Positions 27,841 through 34,432 of a DNA stretch of 42,063 nucleotides are shown here, piece after piece. Position numbers and translations under genes: made by a program. Every line of letters starts with the position of its first letter. The first letter of the stretch is position 1. Source of the stretch: Deinococcus sp. (lineage in GTDB: Bacteria; Deinococcota; Deinococci; Deinococcales; Deinococcaceae); the NCBI RefSeq assembly GCF_018260555.1, contig NZ_JAGLBB010000021.1, forward strand, positions 1-42,063, written 5' to 3'. Under the pieces are notes generated by a model. That model did no database searches. It was not told the origin of the DNA and worked only from the letters and a program-made list of their open reading frames with translations.

Positions 27841-27972
27841 GAACTCCGATTGAACGGTCTTTGCAGCCCCATTCAGTCCGAGCAAAGCGGGTGAGAGCGG
27901 GGCAGGTTCCGGGCGTGGAATTGACCACCCGGCGACGTTCTGGGTTGTCAGCGAAACAGACGACCTGGGTGT
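27841..27972 (+). repeat. Repeat family B, copy B2, with an inverted internal segment
   Basis: Begins GAACTCCG just after TAA (27838-27840) and continues through the TCCGAGC..AAGCGGGTGAGAG core and GTCAGCGAAACAGACG near the end. The segment between CTCCG and TCCGAGC reads TTGAACGGTCTTTGCAGCCC, the reverse complement of the corresponding part of B3. The gap 27973-28063 before the RraA-like gene has no other feature that I can support. Confidence 0.85.
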
Positions 27973-28063
27973 GACCCGCGTGGCCGGGCGTTCCTGCGCG
28001 GGTTGCAGGGGCGTTCCCGGTCGGGTACCGGCCCCGCGCGACGGGCGACTGCTTGACTGGAGC

Positions 28064-28576
28064 ATGACCCACGACCTGCCGGAACAGGACCTGCCGCTGA
28101 CCGACCTGCCCACCACCGACCTGAGCGACCTGTACCCGGACGCGCCCGTGTTCGCGCCGGTCTTCCAGGAGTTCGGGGGTCGCCCACGCTTCACGGGGCG
28201 GGCCGTGACGCTGCGCGTTCACGAGAACAACCCCCTGGTGCGCGAGGTGCTGGGCACGCCCGGCGAGGGCCGCGTGCTCGTCGTGGACGGCGGCGGCAGC
28301 CTGAACTGCGCGCTGCTGGGCGGACAGCTGGGCGAACTGGCCGAGCAGGGGGGCTGGGCGGGCGTGATCGTGAACGGCTGCGTGCGCGACACCACCGAAC
28401 TGCGCGTGCTGAACGTCGGCATTCGCGCGCTGGCCGTGCATCCACGCCGCAGTGGCAAGGCAGCGACCGGCGAGCGCGACGTGCCCGTCACCTTCGCGGG
28501 GGTGACCGTGCACCCCGGCGACCTGATCAGCGCCGACGAGGACGGCATCCTGATCCTGCCGCCCACACTGGCCTGA
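28064..28576 (+). CDS. rraA: RraA-like protein (ribonuclease activity regulator or HMG/CHA aldolase fold)
   Basis: 170 residues. N-terminal TTDLSDLYPDAPVFAPVFQEFGGRPRFTG, then a VDGGGSLNCALLGGQLGELAEQGGWAGVIVNGCVRDTTELR core and HPRRSGKAATGERDVPVTFAGVTVHPGDLISADEDGILILP. The conserved GGG-S-x-ALLGGQL and NGCVRD are RraA hallmarks; the RD Asp binds Mg2+ in the related aldolase/oxaloacetate decarboxylase enzymes. In E. coli RraA inhibits RNase E; whether that applies in Deinococcus is unknown. The start is ATG at 28064 with GGAG 4-7 nt upstream; an upstream extension into repeat B2 is rejected. The TGA stop is followed directly by repeat A5. Confidence 0.85.
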   Translation: MTHDLPEQDLPLTDLPTTDLSDLYPDAPVFAPVFQEFGGRPRFTGRAVTLRVHENNPLVREVLGTPGEGRVLVVDGGGSLNCALLGGQLGELAEQGGWAGVIVNGCVRDTTELRVLNVGIRALAVHPRRSGKAATGERDVPVTFAGVTVHPGDLISADEDGILILPPTLA

Positions 28577-28683
28577 TGCCGGTCACGGTTGACTCGGTGC
28601 AGCTGCGAATCAATCCGGGCGGATGCGAGTAGGAACAGAGTAGGAACAACAGACGGATGTGGCGCTGTGAACCGTGCTCCGTA
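28577..28683 (-). repeat. Repeat family A, degenerate copy A5 abutting the rraA stop
   Basis: GGTGCAGCTGCGAATCAATCC, GGATGCGAGTAGGAACAACAG and the CTCCGTA end match A3. The segment GAGTAGGAACA is duplicated in tandem and the distal hairpin is shortened. It starts at the base after TGA (28574-28576). Confidence 0.85.
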
Positions 28684-28717
28684 TGCGGGCGTCCTGCCGG
28701 TCCGGGCAGGCAGACGC

Positions 28718-28723
28718 TACTCT
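28718..28723 (+). promoter_or_regulatory. -10 box TACTCT of the DUF454 gene (leaderless)
   Basis: TACTCT is 7 nt before the ATG at 28731. Confidence 0.65.
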
Positions 28724-28730
28724 GAGCGGC

Positions 28731-29120
28731 ATGACCCGCCCCCCCTCCCGTTTCCGGTCCCTGTGGGTGGCGCTGGGGTTCGTGCTGTGCGCCTTCGGGC
28801 TGCTGGGCCTGATCCTGCCGGGCTTTCCCGGCACCGTGTGGTTCATTCTGGCGGCCGCCGCCTTCTCACGCGGCGACCCGCGCTGGGAGGCGTGGCTGCT
28901 GTCGCGCCCGGTGGTGGGGCCGCTGATCACGGATTACCGCGCCGGGCGGGGCATGCCGCTGCGCGCCAAGTGGATCGCCTGCGTCTGCATCGTGCTGGCG
29001 GTGGGCCTGAGCGTGCCGCGTATTCCGCTTCTGGCGGCGCAGGTGGCGTGGGTGCTGATCGGGCTGGCCGGCGTGCTGTTCATTACACGGCGTGTTCCCA
29101 CCCGGCGCAGCGTACCGTGA
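28731..29120 (+). CDS. YbaN-family (DUF454) inner-membrane protein
   Basis: 129 residues. Three to four hydrophobic helices: ALGFVLCAFGLLGLILPGFPGT (the LPGxPxT motif typical of DUF454/YbaN), VWFILAAAAFSRG, then a cytosolic loop SRPVVGPLITDYRAGRGMPLRAKW that is highly characteristic of the family, and two further helices. Function of the family is unknown. The start at 28731 fits the leaderless box; an upstream in-frame start at 28674 lies in repeat A5. The downstream gene is separated by 79 bp with its own promoter. Confidence 0.88.
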   Translation: MTRPPSRFRSLWVALGFVLCAFGLLGLILPGFPGTVWFILAAAAFSRGDPRWEAWLLSRPVVGPLITDYRAGRGMPLRAKWIACVCIVLAVGLSVPRIPLLAAQVAWVLIGLAGVLFITRRVPTRRSVP

Positions 29121-29140
29121 CGCGCGCCCGCTGATCCTGG

Positions 29141-29167
29141 GCAGACCAGAGGATTGCAGACCAGAGG
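29141..29167. repeat. 12-bp direct repeat with 15-bp period upstream of the polyferredoxin
   Basis: GCAGACCAGAGG occurs at 29141-29152 and 29156-29167. It lies just upstream of the -10 box and could be a duplicated operator or simple slippage. Confidence 0.8.
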
Positions 29168-29187
29168 CCTGCGGGCACCGGGGCGCG

Positions 29188-29193
29188 TAGACT
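29188..29193 (+). promoter_or_regulatory. -10 box TAGACT of the polyferredoxin gene (leaderless)
   Basis: TAGACT is 6 nt before the ATG at 29200. Confidence 0.7.
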
Positions 29194-29199
29194 CCGCTC

Positions 29200-30213
29200 A
29201 TGCTGCAAGGTGTTCTGGCACGCCTGGATGACTCCGGGAATCACGTTCCGCGGTTCACGCCGCCCCGCTGCCTGCTGGAACGGCAGGCGGTCGGTGGTTG
29301 TGACGCCTGTCACGCCACCTGTCCGCACGGCGCCATCAACGTCGGTCTGGTGGGGGCCAGCATTCAGATCGACGCGGACCTGTGTACCGGCTGCGGCCTG
29401 TGCGTGCAGGTCTGCCCGACCGGCGCGCTGGAGTTCAACCTGCTGCCCGCCCTGCAGAGCGTGAAAGACCAGCAGTTCCGGCCGGGCGCCCCGGCGCACG
29501 ACGCCAGCCTGACCTGCTCGCAGAGCGGCGCGGGCGGCCCCAGCCTGCCGTGCCTGGGCCGCGTGACCCCCGCGCTGCTCTCGGCGGCCGGCGCGTGGAA
29601 CACCCCGCTGACCCTGATTCACGGCGCCTGCGACACCTGCGCGGTCGGCGCGCCTGACGTGCCCGCCCGCCTGGAGCGCGTGCTGGAAGAAACCCAGCGT
29701 CTGCGCGCCCCGACCGGCCGCCCCGCGCCGGTCACGGTGCGGCCGGTCACGCCGCAGGACGCCAGCCGCGCCCTGAGAGTCTCGCGGCGCGGCGCGTTCG
29801 GCGCGATGTTCCGCGCGGCCGGACAGCAGGTCGCGCGCAGCCTCCCGGAAAGCCCGCTGCCGTTCGTGGACTGGAGCGTGCCCGAGGACCGCACCCCGCA
29901 GGAATGGCAGTGGCGCGCCCGGACCCTGAAACCCGAGCCGCCCGGGGGCGTGGGCCTGTACTGGCCCGCCCCGCTGATCGACGACACCTGCATCGACTGC
30001 CCCGTGTGCACGAACGTGTGCCCCACCGACGCCATCACCCGCGACCTGCAACCCGACGGCGGCGTGCGCCTGCTGCTGAACCTCACGGCCTGCACGGGCT
30101 GCATGGCCTGCTTGCACTCGTGTCCGCCCCAGGCGATGCACGAGCAGGACCAGTGGCTGCCCGCCGCCTTCCAGGCGCCCATCCTGCTGCGTGAAAGCGA
30201 CAGCGTGATGTGA
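29200..30213 (+). CDS. Multi-cluster 4Fe-4S ferredoxin-type protein
   Basis: 337 residues, no signal peptide or membrane helix. Two dicluster modules bracket a middle region. Module 1: C34-x2-C37-x3-C41P lacks the usual first Cys (Val at 31), though C24 could substitute; then C62-x2-C65-x2-C68-x3-C72P is complete. Module 2, near the C-terminus: TCIDCPVCTNVCP and ACTGCMACLHSCP are both complete. The middle holds extra Cys, including LTCSQS, LPCLG and GACDTCAVG. Up to four [4Fe-4S] clusters could be bound, making an electron wire, but no redox-enzyme partner gene adjoins. The protein family is not recognised beyond ferredoxin domains. Leaderless start at 29200. Confidence 0.8.
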   Translation: MLQGVLARLDDSGNHVPRFTPPRCLLERQAVGGCDACHATCPHGAINVGLVGASIQIDADLCTGCGLCVQVCPTGALEFNLLPALQSVKDQQFRPGAPAHDASLTCSQSGAGGPSLPCLGRVTPALLSAAGAWNTPLTLIHGACDTCAVGAPDVPARLERVLEETQRLRAPTGRPAPVTVRPVTPQDASRALRVSRRGAFGAMFRAAGQQVARSLPESPLPFVDWSVPEDRTPQEWQWRARTLKPEPPGGVGLYWPAPLIDDTCIDCPVCTNVCPTDAITRDLQPDGGVRLLLNLTACTGCMACLHSCPPQAMHEQDQWLPAAFQAPILLRESDSVM

Positions 30214-30215
30214 CC

Positions 30216-30245
30216 CGGCCCTGACTTCAGGCCGCGCCGGGCGCG
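30216..30245 (+). terminator. Hairpin after the polyferredoxin gene
   Basis: GGCCCTGA and TCAGGCC pair around a two-base loop, enclosed by CCCGGC and GCCGGG. There is no U-tract, so it is a weak terminator candidate. Confidence 0.35.
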
Positions 30246-30273
30246 CCCGGACGTTCGTCGTGGTGCTTGCCGC

Positions 30274-30279
30274 TATCCT
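30274..30279 (+). promoter_or_regulatory. -10 box TATCCT of dacB (leaderless)
   Basis: TATCCT is 7 nt before the ATG at 30287. Confidence 0.65.
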
Positions 30280-30286
30280 GCGGGCG

Positions 30287-31753
30287 ATGCGCCGTTTTCT
30301 GCTGCTCTCACTGCTTGTGCTGCCTGGCGGCGCGGCCGTGGCCCCGGCGCCCCCCCCGGCCGATGCGGGCGCCTTTCACCTGACGCGTGAACCGGGCCTG
30401 AGTGCGGGCGTGCAGGCGGCCCTGACCGATCTGCCGCGCGGCGTGCGCGTGGGCATCCTGCTGCGCGAGGTGGGGGGCGGCCCGGTCCTGGAAACGCAGG
30501 AGCCGGACGGGGCGTTCATTCCGGCCAGCACGACCAAACTGGTCACGGCCGCCTCGGTCCTGCATGACGTGGGCGGCGCGGGGGGCGCGTGGACGGCGCA
30601 GTTGACCGTCCCGGCCTCGCAGGTGGGCGCGCGCGGCGTGCAGGCGCGCGTGAAGGCCGTGACCCTGCGCGGGAGCGGCGATCCCACCCTCAGCGTGGGT
30701 GGCGGCAGCGTGAATGGGGGGGGTGGGGAGAGCGGGTACAGCCTGCGGGCCCTGGCGCGGCAGGCGTACGCGCGCGGGCTGCGCGAGGTGGGCGAGGTCC
30801 GGGTGGACGAGACCCTGGACACTGCGAGTTTCGCGTCGCTGACCGTCGGGGTGCCCCTGACTGGCCTGCGCCTGGACAGCTGGCACGACGAGCCACCACA
30901 GAGTGCCGAGCAGGCCCACGCGCGCCTGGGTGCGGCCCTGCGCGCCGAACTGCGCCGGGCCGGGGTGCGCGTCGCGTCGGACGTGACCGGGCGGGCCGCG
31001 CCGTTCACGCCGTACCTGCCGCCCATCCCTGCGGCCGAGGCGGAGAAGACGCCGGCCGAACCCGATCCGTTCGTGCCGGTCGCCCGGCGGCCCGAGCAGG
31101 GCGTGGCCGTGGTGCGCAGCGGGTCGCCGCAGGCCGCGCTGGCCCGCACCCTGCGGCCCAGTGACAACCTGCTGGCCGAGAGTCTGCTGGCCACCCTGGC
31201 GCACCCGCCCGGCGGGAACGGCACCCTGCGCGGCGCACTGGACCGCGAACGGGCGTTCCTGCGGCAGATCGGCGTGGACCTGAGCGGCCTGAACCTCGCG
31301 GACGGCAGCGGCCTGAGCCGCGAGTCGCGCCTGAGCCCGCGCGCCCTGGGCACCCTGCTGACCGTCATGCATGACCTGCCGTACCCCACGCGCGCCGCGC
31401 AGGCCGCCGCCCTCAGGGCCGCTCAGCCCGCGCGTCTGCTGCCGGACGCTCTGTACCGTGACCGGGGCAATGCGTTCATCGAGGCCCTTGCGCAGGCTGG
31501 CACCGGCGAGAACGTGCCGGAACACGACGGGCGCGGCGGCACGCTGGCCCTGCGGATGCGCGGCCTGAACCTCGATGTGCGCGCTAAGACCGGCACGCTG
31601 CCCGGCGTGAGCGCCCTGGCCGGGTATGTGACGGGCCGCAGCGGCCGCACCCTGGCTTTCGCCGTGCTGATGAACGGCCCCGAGGACACCTCCATCCTGA
31701 CCATGCGGGACGTGCAGGACCGCGTGGTGCAGGCCATGGCACAGGCTCACTGA
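30287..31753 (+). CDS. dacB: D-alanyl-D-alanine carboxypeptidase/endopeptidase (PBP4, family S13)
   Basis: 488 residues. A signal peptide (MRRFLLLSLLVLPGGAAVA) is followed by the S13 active-site triad: S81-T-T-K84 in FIPASTTKLVTAASVL, the SDN motif in RPSDNLLAESLL, and KTG in DVRAKTGTLPGVSALAGY. The inserted domain between SxxK and SDN (LTLRGSGDPTLS, GEVRVDETLD) is the typical S13 feature. It trims or cleaves peptidoglycan cross-links in the periplasm. The start is ATG at 30287, giving a clean signal peptide and the leaderless box; the longer frame adds nine residues. Pro/Ala-rich insert around APFTPYLPPIPAAEAE. Separated by 51 bp from rdgB. Confidence 0.92.
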   Translation: MRRFLLLSLLVLPGGAAVAPAPPPADAGAFHLTREPGLSAGVQAALTDLPRGVRVGILLREVGGGPVLETQEPDGAFIPASTTKLVTAASVLHDVGGAGGAWTAQLTVPASQVGARGVQARVKAVTLRGSGDPTLSVGGGSVNGGGGESGYSLRALARQAYARGLREVGEVRVDETLDTASFASLTVGVPLTGLRLDSWHDEPPQSAEQAHARLGAALRAELRRAGVRVASDVTGRAAPFTPYLPPIPAAEAEKTPAEPDPFVPVARRPEQGVAVVRSGSPQAALARTLRPSDNLLAESLLATLAHPPGGNGTLRGALDRERAFLRQIGVDLSGLNLADGSGLSRESRLSPRALGTLLTVMHDLPYPTRAAQAAALRAAQPARLLPDALYRDRGNAFIEALAQAGTGENVPEHDGRGGTLALRMRGLNLDVRAKTGTLPGVSALAGYVTGRSGRTLAFAVLMNGPEDTSILTMRDVQDRVVQAMAQAH

Positions 31754-31791
31754 CCTTGTCGGGATGTTGACCGACGGACGGCCTTACCGTC

Positions 31792-31797
31792 TAGACT
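31792..31797 (+). promoter_or_regulatory. -10 box TAGACT of rdgB
   Basis: TAGACT is 7 nt before GTG at 31805 and 10 nt before ATG at 31808. A TTGACC about 19 bp upstream could be the -35 element. Confidence 0.65.
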
Positions 31798-31804
31798 TGA
31801 GGGC

Positions 31805-32434
31805 GTGATGAGTGACGGGGCAGCAGGGGCCGGAATGACGGTGGTCGTGGCGACCGGGAACGAGGGCAAGGTCCGGGAGATCCAGGAGGCCCTGGGGGGT
31901 CTCGGCTGGACGCTGCGCGGCCTGGATGGCCTGCCCCTGCCCGACGAGACCGGCTCGACCTACGAGGAGAACGCCGCCCTGAAAGCCTGCGCCGCCGCGC
32001 ACATGCTGAACATGCCGGCCCTGGCCGACGACAGCGGCATCGAGGTCGAGGCGCTCGGCGGGGAACCCGGCGTGTACAGCGCCCGCTACGGCAACGTCGG
32101 GAACGACACGGAACGCAACGTGTTCCTCCTGGAGCGCCTGCGCGGGCAAAAGAACCGCCGCGCGAAGTTCGTCTCCGTGATTGTTCTCGCGTACCCGGAC
32201 GGCCACCTCGAAACGTACCGCGGCGAACTGCCCGGCACCCTCCTCGAAGGACCGCGCGGCGAGAACGGCTTCGGCTACGACCCGCTGTTCGTCCCGGATG
32301 GTGACCGCCGCACCCTGGCCGAGATGACCGTCGCCGAGAAACGCGCCATCAGCCACCGGGGGCAGGCGCTCGCGGCGTTGTGCGCCGCTCACCATGCCGG
32401 ACTGCCGGAACGGGACGTCACTCTGCTGGGTTGA
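31805..32434 (+). CDS. rdgB: RdgB/HAM1 non-canonical purine NTP pyrophosphatase
   Basis: 209 residues from GTG 31805. Hydrolyses dITP, ITP and XTP to monophosphates and keeps deaminated purines out of DNA. Motifs: VVVATGNEGKVREIQEAL, DETGSTYEENAALKA, ADDSGIEVEALGGEPGVYSARYG, GENGFGYDPLFVPDGD and TVAEKRAISHRGQAL, all conserved. GTG at 31805 or ATG at 31808 fit the TAGACT box; the next ATG (31835) would give a more typical N-terminus (MTVVVATG) but leaves a long unexplained leader. In an organism under heavy oxidative and radiation stress this sanitation role fits. Confidence 0.95.
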   Translation: MMSDGAAGAGMTVVVATGNEGKVREIQEALGGLGWTLRGLDGLPLPDETGSTYEENAALKACAAAHMLNMPALADDSGIEVEALGGEPGVYSARYGNVGNDTERNVFLLERLRGQKNRRAKFVSVIVLAYPDGHLETYRGELPGTLLEGPRGENGFGYDPLFVPDGDRRTLAEMTVAEKRAISHRGQALAALCAAHHAGLPERDVTLLG

Positions 32435-32487
32435 CCGGCCGCTCGGTTGACCGGCGTTCAGGGAGCGCCGGGAGAACGGGGATGGGT

Positions 32488-32937
32488 TTACGCCTGGGCG
32501 TGTTCGCGCACGTCGTTCTTCAGGCGCATCAGGATGGCGCCCATGCCGCGCAGGCGCATGGGGGTGATCAGTTCGCTCAGGCCCATGTCCATGTAGAACT
32601 GGTCGGGGACACTGAGGATCTCGTCAGGCGTGGCGCCACTGAGGGCCTCGTGCAGGATGCCGGCGTAGCCGCGCACGGTGGGGGCTTCCTCGGGCACCTT
32701 GAAGTACATGTTCACGCCGCCCGCGTCGCCCCGCTCGGTGACCAGGAAAAAGGGGCTGGTGCATTCCGGGACGGGTTGCAGGAACTCCGGATGCTCGACG
32801 TACTTCTCGGGCAGGGCGGGCAGTTTCTTGCTGTACTCCAGCAGGGCCTGGAGGCGCAGGGCCTTGGGTGCGCTGCGGAACATGCTGACGATGCTCTGGA
32901 GTTTCTCGGGCAGGGGGGCGGGGGCGCTGTCGCTCAT
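32488..32937 (-). CDS. sufE: SufE-family cysteine desulfurase activator
   Basis: 149 residues. Accepts persulfide sulfur from SufS through the conserved Cys in VPECTSPFF (C59) and passes it to the SUF Fe-S scaffold. Other family features: SAPKALRLQALLEYSKKLP, GDAGGVNMYFKVPEEAPTVRGYAGILHEALSGATPDEIL, and ELITPMRLRGMGAILMRLK. Length is typical. The start at ATG 32937 follows a TACAGT box by 6 nt. No sufBCDS genes are in the window. The rhodanese gene 440 bp away on the other strand is also a sulfur-transfer protein. Confidence 0.95.
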   Translation of the reverse strand: MSDSAPAPLPEKLQSIVSMFRSAPKALRLQALLEYSKKLPALPEKYVEHPEFLQPVPECTSPFFLVTERGDAGGVNMYFKVPEEAPTVRGYAGILHEALSGATPDEILSVPDQFYMDMGLSELITPMRLRGMGAILMRLKNDVREHAQA

Positions 32938-32943
32938 GCGGGT

Positions 32944-32949
32944 ACTGTA
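32944..32949 (-). promoter_or_regulatory. -10 box TACAGT of sufE (leaderless)
   Basis: TACAGT on the minus strand, 6 nt before the ATG at 32937. Confidence 0.65.
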
Positions 32950-32983
32950 GCGCCGGGTCGGGGGCGGGATTGGGTGGCCCTGT

Positions 32984-33027
32984 CCAGTTGACCACTTTTG
33001 TCAACTGGTGTCGTCCCGGAGTACAAT
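32984..33027 (+). promoter_or_regulatory. Operator-like palindrome and promoter upstream of the rhodanese region
   Basis: CCAGTTGAC (32984-32992) and GTCAACTGG (33000-33008) are a perfect 9-bp inverted repeat with a 7-bp spacer. TTGTCA (32998-33003) as -35 and TACAAT (33022-33027) as -10, with an 18-bp spacer, form a plausible plus-strand promoter overlapping it. The next plus-strand gene (33374) lies beyond two repeat elements. Confidence 0.6.
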
Positions 33028-33051
33028 TCCGGAGGTCATCCCGCAGTCTCA

Positions 33052-33188
33052 GACGGACTCCGGGTTGAATGGGCTGCAAAGACCGTTCAATCCGAGCGAA
33101 GCGAGTGGGAGCCGAAGCGGGTTCCGGACGTGGAGCTGGCAGGTCCGGTGATGTTCCGCACGTGTCAGTGAAACAAACGGAATCCGTA
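33052..33188 (+). repeat. Repeat family B, full copy B3
   Basis: 137 bp from GACGGACTCCGG to ACGGAATCCGTA, with inverted termini. The left arm contains TTGAATGGGC and GACCGTTCAA flanking TGCAAA, a hairpin. The core CGAGCGAAGCGAGTGGGAG matches B1. It is followed after TA by A6. Confidence 0.9.
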
Positions 33189-33190
33189 TA

Positions 33191-33325
33191 GACGGATTGC
33201 GCTCTCCTGCGCCGCAGTCGGTGCATTCCCGCCTGCGGCTCCACATCGCCCAGGGGCAGCTGTTGTTCCTCCTCGCACCCGCCCGGAGTGATTCGAAAAC
33301 CGCACCGGATCAACCGCAGTCCGTC
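33191..33325 (+). repeat. Repeat family A, full copy A6
   Basis: 135 bp from GACGGATTGCGCTC to CGCAGTCCGTC, same orientation as A1. Together with B3 it forms a B-A composite. It lies 48 bp before the rhodanese ATG, so it is probably part of that gene's leader or upstream region. Confidence 0.9.
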
Positions 33326-33373
33326 TCACCCCCGGCCCAGCCGGACTCACACCAGCCACAGGAGGCAACACAC

Positions 33374-34234
33374 ATGGAATACGCGAAAGACGTACTGGTC
33401 AGCACCGACTGGGTCGCCCAGAACCTGAACAAGGACGGCGTCCGCCTGATCGAGGTTGACGAGGACATCCTGCTGTACGACACCGGCCACATCCCCGGCG
33501 CCGTGAAACTCGACTGGCAGACCGACCTGTGGCACCCCGTCGAACGTGACTTCATCACGCCCGACCAGGTCAGCGAACTGCTGGGCCGCCTGGGCATCCG
33601 GGCCGACGACCAGATCATCCTGTACGGCGACAAGAGCAACTGGTGGGCCAGCTACGCCTACTGGTTCCTGAGCTACAGCGGCGTGAAAAACCTGAAACTC
33701 ATGAACGGCGGCCGCCAGAAGTGGATGGCCGAGGGCCGCGAGACCACCACCGACCCCACCCCCGTGCAGGCCAGCGAGTACCCCGCCCTGACCCGCGACG
33801 ACAGCCTCCGCGCCTACCGCGACGAGGTCAAGGCCCACCTGAAAGCTGTGCAGGACGGCAAGGGTGCGCTGGTCGACGTGCGTAGCCCCGACGAGTTCAG
33901 CGGCAAGGTCACGCACATGGCCAACTACCCGCAAGAAGGTGTGCTGCGTGGCGGCCACATTCCCGGCGCGCGCTCCATTCCCTGGGCGAAAGCCACCAAC
34001 GAGGACGGCACCTTCAAGTCCGCCGATGAGCTCAAGGCCCTGTACGAGGGTGAGGGCGTCACGGCCGATAAGGAGGTCATCGCGTACTGCCGCATCGCCG
34101 AGCGCAGCAGCCACAGCTGGTTCGTGCTGCGCGAACTGCTGGGCTACCCGAACGTGCGCAACTACGACGGCAGCTGGACCGAATGGGGCAACGCGGTGGG
34201 CATGCCCATCGAGAAAAGCTACAGCGAAAACTGA
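33374..34234 (+). CDS. Thiosulfate sulfurtransferase (tandem rhodanese domains)
   Basis: 286 residues. An inactive N-terminal rhodanese domain (LIEVDEDILLYDTGHIPGAVKLDWQTD) and an active C-terminal one with C239 in EVIAYCRIAERSSHSWFVL. The six-residue CRIAER loop is typical of actinobacterial CysA-type thiosulfate sulfurtransferases. Transfers sulfane sulfur from thiosulfate to cyanide or thiol acceptors in the cytosol. The start is ATG at 33374 with GGAGG 8 nt upstream; the long upstream frame is repeat A6. Followed by a strong intrinsic terminator. The nearby sufE suggests, but does not prove, a shared role in sulfur trafficking. Confidence 0.92.
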   Translation: MEYAKDVLVSTDWVAQNLNKDGVRLIEVDEDILLYDTGHIPGAVKLDWQTDLWHPVERDFITPDQVSELLGRLGIRADDQIILYGDKSNWWASYAYWFLSYSGVKNLKLMNGGRQKWMAEGRETTTDPTPVQASEYPALTRDDSLRAYRDEVKAHLKAVQDGKGALVDVRSPDEFSGKVTHMANYPQEGVLRGGHIPGARSIPWAKATNEDGTFKSADELKALYEGEGVTADKEVIAYCRIAERSSHSWFVLRELLGYPNVRNYDGSWTEWGNAVGMPIEKSYSEN

Positions 34235-34251
34235 ACGGTTCCGTCGCCCAC

Positions 34252-34277
34252 CCCCCGCCCTGCGCGGGGGCTTTTTT
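34252..34277 (+). terminator. Intrinsic terminator after the rhodanese gene
   Basis: CCCCCGC pairs with GCGGGGG around a short loop, followed by CTTTTTTG. It lies about 18 bp after the stop and is the clearest rho-independent terminator in the window. Confidence 0.9.
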
Positions 34278-34432
34278 GTTGTCTGGACGTGCCTGAACCA
34301 TGGGGCACCATGACTGACCCCTGACGGCTCAGGTCCAGAGTGGGCTGCGTACCGCATCACCAACCAGCGAACGGTCTGGGCCGTCCCGGGGCACCCGCCT
34401 GAGCGGTCCGGTCTGCGCGCGGAGGCCCCATC

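Noticed and set aside
34250..34432. Small RNA gene after the rhodanese terminator
   Set aside because: No second promoter plus terminator pair is visible. The only structure is the intrinsic terminator itself.
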